NCBI GenBank assembly: GCA_011009095.1
Contig: VTPC01007232.1
Span: 1 to 64,000 of the forward strand
Direction of reading: 5' to 3'
From: Ignelater luminosus
Lineage: Eukaryota > Arthropoda > Insecta > Coleoptera > Elateridae
Length of the DNA stretch: 64,000 nucleotides
The notes beneath the pieces are model-generated. The model made no database searches, was not told the origin of the DNA, and was given only the letters and a program-made list of their open reading frames with translations. Below, piece after piece: positions 22,640 to 33,450 of this stretch (its first letter is position 1; each line of letters starts with the position of its first letter). The position numbers were made by a program, and so were the translations under genes.

Positions 22640-24810
22640 CTTGACAGGTTTGACAAACTCAACAGGGCCAAAAAGCGCGACCCAAAAACCCTACAGGCGC
22701 AAACAGTCAGAGAGGCCGAAGCAGCCCGACTGAGCAGACCAGGTCCGTAAAGTCAGTAAAACGCCATTAAGGTGTAGCTGACCAAACGAGAGAAAATTAC
22801 AGAAGATATCATGAACGAATTGGCTTATAAGCACATTCTCCTTTGAAATAATCAAATGAAAAGAATTATCTCACAGATTAACAGAGAGAAATTTGAACAG
22901 CACCAGGCAGACTTTGATTCTGGAATAGATAAGGAACCAAGAGACGGAAAAATGATCTGTGATAAAACGAGGAAGCTATCAAGAAGATAAAAAAAAACAA
23001 GAAATATCAAACGTATATGTAAAACGCAGTATGAAAAATGTGCGTCTGTGAATTTCAACCAGCAGTTTGCTGAAGTGTGTTAAAAGGCAGTGACTATAAC
23101 CAAAGGTTATGCTCACACTGTTTCAAATAATTGGGAAAACCTGAAATTTAGTACAGATTTTTTTGAGATAATCAAGCAATTACCGGCTACTTAACAATCA
23201 TTCTTGCTCATCTTTATGAGAGTACATCATATAGCAATCATAGCTTTTCAGTACCTGAAAATAACTAATCACAAATGGACCAAGGAATCAATGAGAGAAG
23301 ACCAGTCTAAAGGCTGGCTGTAGGTTGAATGGTCAAAGCGGGAGACGAATATTCCTCTCCCCGCTTGGAACAGTCCTGGCTGCTAGATTAGGATTAAATG
23401 ACTGAACAGGTGTGTCTTGTGTGATAAGAGGCAAAACTAAGTAAAATACTTTTAATTCAAAGTTATTTATTGATGATTTAAGAGTAATCTACTGGGTCTA
23501 ACAGCACCGTGCTTTATAAACATTATAATACCAGTTCTAAACATCAACCAGTGCTGTGGTTAACACTTGAGTTTTCAAAGAAAGAGGAATACATTTTAAT
23601 ACCATTTTGGATAATAGATCACGATTTAGAACTGGATCATTATTGTCATTGTCTGTGAATACTAACTAAATTAGGCGCACTTGGTTGTGCATTTTAAATG
23701 TTTGATGTGGTACGTGATGCATGCAACATAGTGTGATGACGCTTGTTACATTCTTGGTAGTTAGGTTTCGATTTCAACTTATAAAACGTGTCGCAATTTT
23801 TATTAAATCGTTTTTATTGCAATGAGTGCAAGATACGTTAACTGTTGTCAAGGACTTAGTCACACCCGGTGCTGTTATGTTTGCCTGAGTCGTTTGATTT
23901 AATTCATTTAATGTTGGAACCTTCTCAGTATCATTTTCATTGTTTAATTTTGTTTCCTATTCTTTAATTCTTTCTGGGTGTAGTTTTCAAGTTCATAGTA
24001 AATCAATTCCTAGATGATTTGAAATGATTCTTTTGAAGTATAAGAAATATTCAATTACGCCTATACATGATTGTTTATTATACATTTTTTATTATCATGC
24101 TATCGAGTAATTTGAATTAGTGGTTTCCAAATGCCTTACCAAATCAGCAAGTTCTCGTTTGAGAGAAGCTTGTAGGTAAGTCGATTTTTAACATTCGAAA
24201 GATCAGAATTATTATGAATCAAGAAACTAAATGCATTATAAAACTCTTTGCACAAGGTAAAAGTACCATTAGAGACAGGTAGATTAATTGCAGGTAATTT
24301 TACCAATGTAGTAATTGAACTAATTTTACCAATGTAGTAATTGAACTAATTTTTAATTTTTTTTTTAATATTTGGCCATTTTATCCTTTGTTCCACTAAA
24401 TTTTGCATACTTAGTTACAGAAAATGGAAACAATAAAAACGCCAGACGTCTTACTCAAACGATGGTTTATTGTACATTAAATTTGAATGTAAGCATTTTT
24501 CTGTAAAGCCATAAAATATAAATCCGCATTCCTAGATTCAAGACAATAAGATTGGCGCCAACAAACGGTTTTAGAAATTTATTGTCTGTTATTGATATAA
24601 CGAACTGTAACTTGATTACAAGAGCTCGGTGCTTTACAATAATAGAAGTAATTACTCTACAAATGATGTCGAGCGTCTTTTTTAAATCCTAGAAATAATT
24701 CTGCGCGATTTTTTAGATTCTATTAAAAGAAAATGTTTCATTCTTTATTTAAGTGTACAAAATTGTTTAAGATAATCTTTGCACATTGTTGAGAATCACT
24801 TTATTATTCT
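22640..24810. other. No gene seen; includes one hairpin and one 26-bp duplication
   Basis: No coding sequence is recognised. A stem of 10 pairs with one bulge (AAGCGGGAGA / TCTCCCCGCTT) lies at 23,336-23,366. Confidence 0.4.
24296..24347. repeat. 26-bp perfect tandem duplication
   Basis: Two adjacent identical copies of a 26-bp unit containing TTTACCAATGTAGTAATTG. Confidence 0.9.
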
Positions 24811-24946
24811 AGTCTGTCCACTAAACGAAGAGAATCAAAATGAAACGAGATCGAACTGTAGGCTAAGATTAAAATTGCAATCTATTTAGTCTGTCTTCTC
24901 TCATTTTAGTCAATTTTAATTACCAGGAAAAATCTTAAAATTAAAT
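24811..24946 (+). repeat. 136-bp direct duplication flanking a LINE, left copy
   Basis: Begins AGTCTGTCCACTAAACGAAG and ends AATCTTAAAATTAAAT. It matches 28,305-28,440 at 135 of 136 positions (CAATTTT here, CTATTTT there). It abuts the 5' end of the LINE exactly. Confidence 0.95.
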
Positions 24947-25443
24947 TGCCAAGCGTATGGACATACCCAACGCTACTGTGCCAAAGAATCGCGATGTGTC
25001 AAATGCACTGGGTAACATCATACTAGGAACTGTACCAAACCAACAAACGAGAAGCCAAAATGTGTCCATTGTGGAGAGGCCCATCCAGCCAACTACCGTG
25101 GATGTAATATAGCAAAAGAACTTCAAAAAAATAAAAACAAACAGGATGAAGAAAGTAGAAAAACCAAAACAACCTGTCCGAAATGAAATTAAAGAATATG
25201 CAACACAATTAAATTCTTACAAAAAAAACAAATCATGTACCATACAGTCAAATATTGAAAGAGCCAATACAGACAGATAAAGGAAAAGAAAGCACCAAAC
25301 AAACTACAGACATCGAACAAAACTTGCAGCTAATTCTAAGCAAATTAAATGAACAAGCAAGTTTAATGAAAAGCTTTGACGAAAAATTAATTAAGCTTGA
25401 ATATGGCAGACAAGGAGCCATCCCTAAAAATAAAAATGGCTAA
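24947..25443 (+). pseudogene. LINE ORF1 (gag-like) C-terminal fragment
   Basis: Three CCHC-like zinc knuckles are visible: CQAYGHTQRYC, CVKCTG-stop-HHTRNC and CVHCGEAHPANYRGC (24,947-25,110). One in-frame TAA lies in the second knuckle (about 25,013), and at least one frameshift follows at about 25,180. The last 62 codons (25,255-25,443) form a predicted coiled-coil-like stretch (LILSKLNEQASLMKSFDEKL). In intact elements ORF1 binds the RNA. The ORF1 stop overlaps the ORF2 start by about 40 nt. Confidence 0.85.
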
Positions 25444-28096
25444 TGATCTTCGAATTATGGCCTGGAATGCTAACGGACTGCTACAACATCAGCAAGAATT
25501 ACAAGCAGTCCTCGACATAGAAAAAATTGACATCTGTCTCATAAGTGAAACACATTTCACAAAACAAACACATATCAAATTTAAAGGTTATAAGGTCTAC
25601 AACACCATACATCCAGAAAACACTGCTAAATGGGGTAGTGCAATAATAATCAAAGAAAACATCCTACATTATGAAGAAATTGGAAACGAAACAGAAGAAA
25701 TACAAGCTACTGCAGTCAATGTAAGAACGAAAAACTATCAAATAACAGTAGTGGCAGTTTACTGTCCACCAAAACATGCACTAAAACGAAACCAATATCT
25801 TGATTTTCTAAACAGACAAGGTAATAGATTTATTATTGGAGGGGATTTCAATGCTAAACATATATCTTGGGGATCAAGATTGACTACGACCAAAGGCAAA
25901 GAACTTTATGAAGCTATAAAAGAGTATAAATGCGAAGTGATGTCTACTGGAAAGCCAACATACTGGCCGACGGACTACAATAAAATACCAGATTTGATAG
26001 ATTTCTATATTGTAAAGAACATTCCTGCAAATTACATACAAATAAAAGAAGGTTGGGATATGAATTCGGACCATTTACCAATTATCTTAACATTAAGTCA
26101 AACTGTAATAGAGAAAGAAGCTTGCCCGATGTTAGTAAACAAGCACACTGACTGGAAAAGCTTTAAGATGAGTCTTGAAGAAAATATTAATCTTTCTGTA
26201 CCATTAAAAAATGAGCAACAACTTGATGAAGACGTGGAGTTGTTTGTAAGAAATATACAGCAGGCAGCTTGGAAAAATACTCCTACACTTAGAAAAAGAA
26301 CTGCAGGAAATAACTACCCAAAAGAAATTAGACAAATAAGAACCGAAAAAAGAAAACAAAGACGAAGGTGGCAACGAACAAGATCACCCCAAGATAAAAC
26401 AAAGTTAAATAATCTTAGTCAACAATTGAAAAGAGAAATAAAACTGCTAAAAAATGACACTATTAACAGATATCTGAAAGAACTTACCAACGATGGTTGT
26501 ACAGACTATTCTCTTTGGAAAGCAACAAAGAGATTAAAAAGACCGATCCTGCAAATCCGGCCATTAAGAATGGGAAATGGAAAGTGGGCACGGAGTAATC
26601 AACAAAAAGCAGAATTGTTTGGAAATCATCTAGAAAAAATCTTTCAAGACAGCGAAGAATTAGCAGAAGAATTAACAACAGAAAATTCAATACAAGAGAA
26701 AGAAAGTATACGACTCACCTCTCCAAAAGAAATAATCAATGAAATTAAAAATAATATCAATCCAAAAAAATCTCCAGGGTTCGATTTAATAACTGGGGAA
26801 ATACTCAGAAATCTGCCTAAGAAAGCCATAGTAAAATTAACAAACTTAATAAATGCCTCCTTCAGACTGCGATATGTGCCAAGTTTGTGGAAAATCGCGG
26901 AAGTGATTATGATACCAAAACCTGGCAAGCAACCACACGAAGTGACATCATACAGACCTATTTCCTTATTACCAGTAATTTCAAAATTATTTGAAAAATT
27001 ACTACTCAAAAGGTTGAAACCTGTTATTGAGAGACAAAAATTAATACCAACACATCAATTTGGATTCAGAAACAAGCATTCCACGATTGACCAAATCCAC
27101 AGAATAACAAGTATTATTGAGAAGAGCCTCGAAGAAAAAAAAGTTTGTTCTACAGTCTTTTTGGATGTGGCCCAGGCATTTGACAAAGTTTGGCACAAAG
27201 GGCTAATACACAAGTTAAACTCATATTTCCCAGAACAGTACGTAGAAATATTACATTCATATATATCCGATAGATTCTTCAGAATAAAGCAGGAAGATGC
27301 CTATTCTGAACTGAAAGAAATTCAAGCGGGAGTGCCACAAGGAAGTGTCCTAGGTCCGGTTCTATACCTGCTATATACTTGTGACATTCCACAACCAGAA
27401 AATAACACAATAGCCACATTTGCGGATGACACTGCTATAATGGCAATTGGAAATAATAATGAAGAATCAACTGAAAAACTACAAACCGCTATTCAAGAAA
27501 TACAGAAATGGACAAAAACATGGAAAATCAAGCTGAATGAAAGTAAGTCAGTACATGTAGATTTTACAAACAAAAAAATAGAACCAATACCAGTAAACAT
27601 TAATGGTCAACAAATACCCTACTCAAACCAAGCTAAGTATCTGGGCATGACCCTAGACGCAAAACTGCGATGGAAGCCTCATGTCAAAAAGAAAAAAGAA
27701 GAGCTAAACCTAAAATACAGAAAAATGTACTGGCTGATTGGTAGGAATTCCACTCTGTCTCTGCATAATAAAATTTTGTTATACAAACAAATACTTAGAC
27801 CAGTTTGGACTTACGGAATTCAGCTCTGGGGCTGTACCAAACAAAGTAATAAAACAATTATTCAACGAGTCCAAAATAAAGTATTGAGAAGTATGGTAAA
27901 TGCACCTTGGTACTCTAGAAACAGCGACCTCCATCGAGACCTGGAAATGGAGACTGTGGATGAAATTATCACAAGATTTGCCAGACAACATGAAGAAAGA
28001 CTTCATCAGCACGTGAATGTTGAAGCCATTCAGCTCCTTGACAACACGCAACTAGTGAGAAGGCTCAAAAGACTTAAACCTTTTGAGCTAATTTGA
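25403..28096 (+). CDS. LINE ORF2: endonuclease-reverse transcriptase (897 aa)
   Basis: Uninterrupted protein of a Jockey-clade LINE. Residues 1-235 are an EEP-type endonuclease with WNANGLL (21-27), ISETHF (catalytic Glu at 49), GGDFNAKH (Asp148, Asn150), LIDFYI (about 200) and SDHLP (222-226). The RT follows with PTHQFGFRNKHS, FLDVAQAFDKVWH, QAGVPQGSVLGPVLY and the catalytic FADDTA (673-678), then KYLGMTLDAKLRW. The C-terminal part has QNKVLRSMVNAPWYSRNSDL. I start at the ATG at 25403; a second in-frame ATG is at 25436. All catalytic residues I can recognise are intact, so this copy may still supply enzyme in trans. It lacks full ORF1 and the 5' end with its promoter. Confidence 0.95.
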   Translation: MADKEPSLKIKMANDLRIMAWNANGLLQHQQELQAVLDIEKIDICLISETHFTKQTHIKFKGYKVYNTIHPENTAKWGSAIIIKENILHYEEIGNETEEIQATAVNVRTKNYQITVVAVYCPPKHALKRNQYLDFLNRQGNRFIIGGDFNAKHISWGSRLTTTKGKELYEAIKEYKCEVMSTGKPTYWPTDYNKIPDLIDFYIVKNIPANYIQIKEGWDMNSDHLPIILTLSQTVIEKEACPMLVNKHTDWKSFKMSLEENINLSVPLKNEQQLDEDVELFVRNIQQAAWKNTPTLRKRTAGNNYPKEIRQIRTEKRKQRRRWQRTRSPQDKTKLNNLSQQLKREIKLLKNDTINRYLKELTNDGCTDYSLWKATKRLKRPILQIRPLRMGNGKWARSNQQKAELFGNHLEKIFQDSEELAEELTTENSIQEKESIRLTSPKEIINEIKNNINPKKSPGFDLITGEILRNLPKKAIVKLTNLINASFRLRYVPSLWKIAEVIMIPKPGKQPHEVTSYRPISLLPVISKLFEKLLLKRLKPVIERQKLIPTHQFGFRNKHSTIDQIHRITSIIEKSLEEKKVCSTVFLDVAQAFDKVWHKGLIHKLNSYFPEQYVEILHSYISDRFFRIKQEDAYSELKEIQAGVPQGSVLGPVLYLLYTCDIPQPENNTIATFADDTAIMAIGNNNEESTEKLQTAIQEIQKWTKTWKIKLNESKSVHVDFTNKKIEPIPVNINGQQIPYSNQAKYLGMTLDAKLRWKPHVKKKKEELNLKYRKMYWLIGRNSTLSLHNKILLYKQILRPVWTYGIQLWGCTKQSNKTIIQRVQNKVLRSMVNAPWYSRNSDLHRDLEMETVDEIITRFARQHEERLHQHVNVEAIQLLDNTQLVRRLKRLKPFELI

Positions 28097-28304
28097 ATTA
28101 GTGTTAGAGTCAGTGAAAAGCAGAGAATGGTGCGGTAGTGTACACGTCAGGTGTAGTGTACTTAGTTAAAAGACAGCTGAACATTAAGGACACTGATGAG
28201 TATACCTTAATTTAAGTTTTTTCAAATAGTAAGCTAGGTTAGAATAAAATTGCTCATTGGTCATAATTGACCAGATTGTAATACTAAGACAATAAAAAAA
28301 AAAA

Positions 28305-28440
28305 AGTCTGTCCACTAAACGAAGAGAATCAAAATGAAACGAGATCGAACTGTAGGCTAAGATTAAAATTGCAATCTATTTAGTCTGTCTTCTCTCATTT
28401 TAGTCTATTTTAATTACCAGGAAAAATCTTAAAATTAAAT
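28305..28440 (+). repeat. 136-bp direct duplication flanking a LINE, right copy
   Basis: Directly follows the poly-A tail. It matches 24,811-24,946 with one difference. Target duplications of Jockey-type LINEs are usually about 10-20 bp, so the length is exceptional. Confidence 0.95.
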
Positions 28441-29009
28441 ATATGCTCTAAACAAGTTGAGATGAGTACTGCGTTTTATTAAATAAAGTAAAACTTTAGT
28501 AGGACAGCAGCATCCAGTAATGGACAATAAAAAGAACTTTTAACATTAATTTGGTTTTGTTCCGTTCAAGTTCTCCACGTTATAGTTTGTTTCGTGTTGT
28601 TGCCCCCAGATTGCGCTAGAAATATATGTATTAACTACACACCACGCTAAATTATGTAGATTTATCACACTTTCTTTTAATGCGAAAACGGAAAACCAGT
28701 TATGTATGTTAGAAATCTAATATGTAAAGAAAATCAAGCACAGGAAAAAAATCAAAATAAAGTCCACCTCAACCCCGAAGAAAGACTAGCTACATATTTC
28801 TTTTCTCTAACGATAACTTAATATCTTACTGTCTTCTAAAAACATTTATAGAATGCCACGATTCTTTTCCTTATTTTAAACATTGGATAGTTAGAAAGCG
28901 AAACAAAAATTCGAACTGAATGTGATGGAAGTTTAAAAAGACATATTTCGATTTTTGGGTCACTCGCAAGATTTTGCTTTTCTTGGCACTAATTTGACTG
29001 AACATAACA
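28441..29009. other. No gene seen
   Basis: AT-rich unassigned sequence. The short minus-strand frame 28,871-29,119 runs into the inverted repeat and has no recognisable motif. Confidence 0.4.
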
Positions 29010-29230
29010 CAGGCATACAAAATCAAAAAGTGGTCTGCGTTTGGGACCCGATATTGTAATCCGTATGTATTTCGACGCACTGAACACGAATCCGATATCT
29101 GTTTAACTCTATCACCCACTAGTTTCTAGTAAATCGCGAAACTAACCTATAAAATCATGAAATAGGAAAATCGTTACCCAGGTGATGTCCATGTTAGATT
29201 AAAATGTGCATTAGCACTTGCACACCTTAA
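29010..29230 (+). repeat. 221-bp inverted repeat, left arm
   Basis: Imperfect inverted copy of 29,505-29,725. The innermost 30 bp are almost perfect (AATGTGCATTAGCACTTGCA). Arms share AAAAAGTGGTCT, TATGTATTTC and CTAGT..AGTAAATC blocks. A third, direct and more decayed copy of part of the arm lies in the spacer at about 29,278-29,365. Confidence 0.75.
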
Positions 29231-29504
29231 AATTATGTATTTAGTTGCAAGAAATATAAGTTCCGCGTTCATGAGGCATTATCCACCAGTAGTCTTTATT
29301 AAATTGCGAATATAACCTAGAAAACCGCATAAATTGGAGAAATGACTGCTCAATCAATGGGAAGTCAATATGATGACTGATTACTGCTGGATGCTGAAGA
29401 GAGATCCAGAAACACATGTAAGGAAAAGATCCAGAAATCTACTCCACAGGTCGTTCAAGGATAAAAAAGTACGTTACAAGCGCACCCACGTAAATTTTTT
29501 AATG

Positions 29505-29725
29505 TTAAGGTGTGCAAGTGCTAATGCACATTTTAGTCTGAGGTAGTCATCAACTGAGTACCGTTTTTTCCATTTTATGAGGTTTTTACGTTATTTTTGA
29601 GATTTACTAAAAACTTGTGAGTGACGGAGCTATAAACATCGGACTCGTTTTCAGCACGTGGAAATACATAAGGATTACCATATGGGGTCTTAAAAGTAGA
29701 CCACTTTTTGTTTTTGTGTGCCTGT
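29505..29725 (-). repeat. 221-bp inverted repeat, right arm
   Basis: Partner of 29,010-29,230, with a 274-bp spacer between. It could be a foldback or miniature element, or a source of double-stranded RNA if transcribed. No coding sequence is recognised in the arms. Confidence 0.75.
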
Positions 29726-30617
29726 AATAATCATTCTAGACACTCGGCATCTTTATGGAAATTGACGTCAAAGATTTTCTTCCATTTCTTGAGTTCTTTA
29801 TAACCTGCAAATCATTAAATTGTGTTGAGTCATTTGAAAATAGAATGTAATCACACTCTTATAACTTTGCCTTCAAGAGCACGTGGGGAACACTTTATTA
29901 TAAGAAGACAGCTTCCAAAAAATTACTTTGAAAAAAAACTCGGAATTTAGGATATCAAAAAAAATATTATTATTAAAGAGAAACGAGCGCATCCACAGGA
30001 AGATTGACAAGACAAACCTGACTTGGCAATATTATTTGGAGCGTTCATGGTTTAAATTGAAGATATTTCCATTTTTGGGCTTCCGAGTTTTTAAAGCAGC
30101 CCGCCGCCATACGGAAGATGAAACATGTTGACCTTTTTTTCCATGGTCCCAACTTACAATAACAATCCTTGAACCATATAATAATTTTTTGTTCAGTTCA
30201 AATTCCAATGACAAAGTTCGCTTTCTGAAATTAGTTAATCAAATCATAGTTATATCATCAGAAATACAACATAAATCGTTACTTTTGTTAGTGACCTCAA
30301 TAATCGGAGACTGATTACTGTTTTTCGTCACGATTCAGTTGTTGACTTTAAAGAATTCCTGTTGGAGATTAGAAAGTCGGATCTTTTTTGCTTCTTTGGG
30401 TGTCATGTCCTTGGTATTGTACCAGTTCAGTGAAAGCAAGCATATGGATATTTTTTAGTTTCGGAGCCACCAGAAGTGTCCGAAATCTCCCCTATTTAAG
30501 ATTACCTGGCAAAATATAACTCGGAAGCCTGCCATTGCCTTTAAAGTAAGAGATGAATGTAAAAAAAGGCTGTTTAATACCAAAGTTCACCCACTGCCGT
30601 CCTAAATCTTTTCTTTA
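29726..30617. other. No gene seen
   Basis: AT-rich sequence. Short open frames (29,928-30,131 plus; 30,032-30,214 minus) overlap each other and have no support. Confidence 0.4.
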
Positions 30618-31867
30618 CGAGGATAGTCTGAAATGTACGTAGTCTAACATAGAAAATACAGACTTTTTGAAACAAAACTATTTTATTTTTCAATATAGTC
30701 TTTTGCTAGCTCAATACATTTATTCCAGCAGTGCTCCAAAGCACCAATGTCTTTTTTGCGGGTCAATCAATCCAAGTTCTCAAAACAGCTATTTATAGCA
30801 GCGATAACTTCAGAATCGGACGAAAATCTCTTACCGCCGAGCTCCTTTTTCAGATTAGGGTATAGGTGCTAATCGCTGCGAGCCAAATCAGGTAAATAGG
30901 GCGAATGAGGCACTAATTTAAACTCCAGTTCATCAATTTTGGCCATGGTGACAGCAGACTTGTGTGCAGGCGCATTGTCCCGATGCAACAGCACTTTCTT
31001 CTTTGCCAAATGAGGCTGTTTCTGTGCGATTTTGTCACTCAATTGTTGAAGCAGGCTGGCATAATACAGGCCGATTATTGTTTTTCTCATTCCCAAGTAG
31101 TTAATAAAGATAATTCCATGGGAATCTCAAAACACGGTCGCCATAACCTTTCCTGCTGGCAAAACCGTTTTGGCCTTCTTCGGTGGTGGAGGACCTTTGT
31201 GTCCATTGTTTGGACTGTTCCTTGGTGGAATCTGAAAAAAAAGTCCTTTGGATTGCCATAAAAACGTGTCAAAAGGTCGCGAGAAATACTTAAACGATTC
31301 AGTTTTTGCTCCATTGTGAGCAAACCCAGCATCCAACGTGCAGAGTATTTTTTTTCATTCCCAAATCTTCAGTTAAAATTCTGTGCACACTATTATTTGA
31401 GATGCCCACTATGTCAGCTATCTCGCCTACTTTAACTCGACGGTCATTCAATACGATACGGTGGACTTTTTCAATCATACCCGGATCAGTACCCGTTTTT
31501 AAACGTCCACTTCGGAATTCGTCAGTTGTGCTCGTACGACCACGCTTAAACTCGGCAACCCACTTTTTAACCATCGAAAATAAAAGAGCGGATTCCAACA
31601 ATGTCCAGTCCAACTCAGTTTTGATTTTTGATTTTGGTTAGTGTCAAGCCTTTTAAATGAAAGTACTTTATCGCTACTCGCAACTCACTTTTCTTTATTG
31701 TCCGCAAAATCACGTTCACTTTGAAGCACTGTTAGAGACCAATTGACAGATCGATCTATACTTTTGTACATAACCTCATAAAGGCTGATTTTACAGAACG
31801 ATAATGCTGATTCCATCGAATTAGCGCCATCTCTGTTTTGAGCCACGTACTTTTCAGACTATCCTCT
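30618..31867 (-). mobile_element. mariner element, decayed (about 1.25 kb)
   Basis: The left end CGAGGATAGTCTGAAA follows TA at 30616-30617. The right end is the inverted GAGGATAGTCTGAAA (31,851-31,867), but the terminal bases and TA there have changed. Confidence 0.85.
30690..31720 (-). pseudogene. mariner transposase relic
   Basis: Minus-strand blocks: VKKWVAEFKRGRTSTTDEF and DRRVKVGEIADIVGISNNSV (31,299-31,613), AKTVLPAGKVMATVF (about 31,127-31,180), IIGLYYASLLQQLSDKIA, LLHRDNAPAHKSAVTMAK (second catalytic Asp, about 30,960-31,010) and PYLPDLARSD (third Asp, about 30,870). At least three frameshifts occur. The C-terminus has the usual mariner ending but is decayed. Confidence 0.88.
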
Positions 31868-31989
31868 CATCGTTGCACTATTCGCGCACTATTTTAATGC
31901 TGTCACATTATCAACTCAAACGGTTTGGTTTTTTCGAGTCTACAAATTTAGTTGCCATTGTCTAAGGGGTTGGTTTCCTTTACATTATC

Positions 31990-33450
31990 ATGGCCATGCA
32001 GTCCTGCTTTGTGCTAGCAGCTAGCTAGCAGCGTCCATTATCCCAAAGTCTCAACTGATGTCATTATTAAGCACCACCATGAAGCGTTTACAATATTTCG
32101 TAGCACTTTATTTTGAAAGGTTTGAATTCTGTTAATACGACACTGTTTGGTACAGTCTCAGTCTGGTATTTAGGTCATGCTGAGAGATTTTGCAGAGTTT
32201 GTACAAGGGATCATGCTATCATTGATAATTATTGGTGGTTAATGTCTTATTGTCTTGTTGGTTAAAGCTGACATAAACTGATTTTTGTGCATTCATTTTT
32301 ATTTCCCAGTTTACCGTCCATTCGATGATAAGTTCAGCGCTTTATAGATTGGTCGTGGCTTTTTCAAGGTTGTCTCCAATTACCAAGATGGCTGGTCGTC
32401 TGCAAAGGTCGCTAGTGTTGCATTTTCAGTCTCCTCTGAGTTCTGAATAAACATGTAGTTGTTTTACTCTGAACAGTCTATCAGAAATGTAAAACTGTAC
32501 GAGTGCTACGAATTGTTTAGGTAACTTTTTGTTTAGTTTATGAATGAGCCGAGCAGATTTTCTTCTCTTCTAGTACTTTCTCAGTTATGTTGGTATTACC
32601 TGCTCCATGGTTGAGTGCTTACACCTAAATCCATATTGGTGATTTGGTATTAACTGTTTATTCTCTATGATGGTTTTTGATGAGTTTTTTGATAAAAATT
32701 CTTTCAAATAATTTTGAAACAATTGGCAATAGTGATATCAGTCTCTATGATTTAGTTTCGCTTGGGAATTTTCCGGGTTTGGGTAGCATGGTCATTTCTG
32801 CTACCTTTTACTGGTTGGTACATGTTTTAACCTAAAGCAGGCATTAATTAAATGGGTTAGTTTGACTGTACGTTTTCTGAGAAGATATTTTAGCATTTCT
32901 GCCTTAATGAAGTCGAAACCTAGAGCTGTCTTGGTATCGATTTCCGTCGAAACTTTGTCTTTACTTTTTTAATTGGCAATATTCAATAGCTTACTAGAAT
33001 TCTAACTGTTATTTGGTTTAAAGATTTGCTCAAGATGATCAGCAAACAGATTTGCTTTCTCCTGATTGTCTTTTGCCCAGTTACCATTAGGTTGTCTTAT
33101 GGGTGGAGATTGTATGACTTATCTTTTGCAAATCTTAGTTATTTTCCATATTGAGTATTCGATCTCACTGTCAGCTGTTGGACATATTAGATAATTATTG
33201 ATAGATTCTTCTTTTAGTCTTATGATTTCTTGTTTAAGTGTTTGAGTATTTGTATTTCTTTGGCGTGATTCCAAGCAGCTTGTCGAACAATGTTAATGAA
33301 GTTTTCGGCTTCTTTTTCAAGTTGCTCCTTGGTTTGTAGCCTAACGTTTAGATTAATTTTGTTTTATAGTTCTATTTAGAAACTTTGCCAATCAGTTGAT
33401 TTATTTATTAGTTAAGGTAGGTCTAGCTTCCTTTGTAATTATTTCTTCAC
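31990..33450 (-). pseudogene. Jockey-type LINE ORF2 relic
   Basis: Heavily decayed minus-strand RT. Recognisable pieces are EQLEKEAENFINIVRQAAWN (about 33,280-33,345), QPNGNWAKDNQEKANLFADH (about 33,020-33,090), IPNHQYGFRCKHST (about 32,610-32,650) and IQTFQNKVLRNIVNASW (about 32,070-32,120). These match the order of the intact ORF2 at 25.4-28.1 kb, including the QNKVLR..VNA.W block, so it is an old copy of a related family. Confidence 0.75.

Larger units (their letters stand above)
24947..28304 (+). mobile_element. Jockey-type LINE, 5'-truncated, with intact ORF2
   Basis: A 3,358-bp insertion between the two 136-bp repeats. It starts inside ORF1 at the zinc-knuckle region, contains an uninterrupted ORF2, and ends AATAAAAAAAAAAAA just before the right repeat. 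The poly-A tail and 5' truncation are standard for target-primed reverse transcription. The near-identity of the repeats and the intact ORF2 say the insertion is young. Confidence 0.95.
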
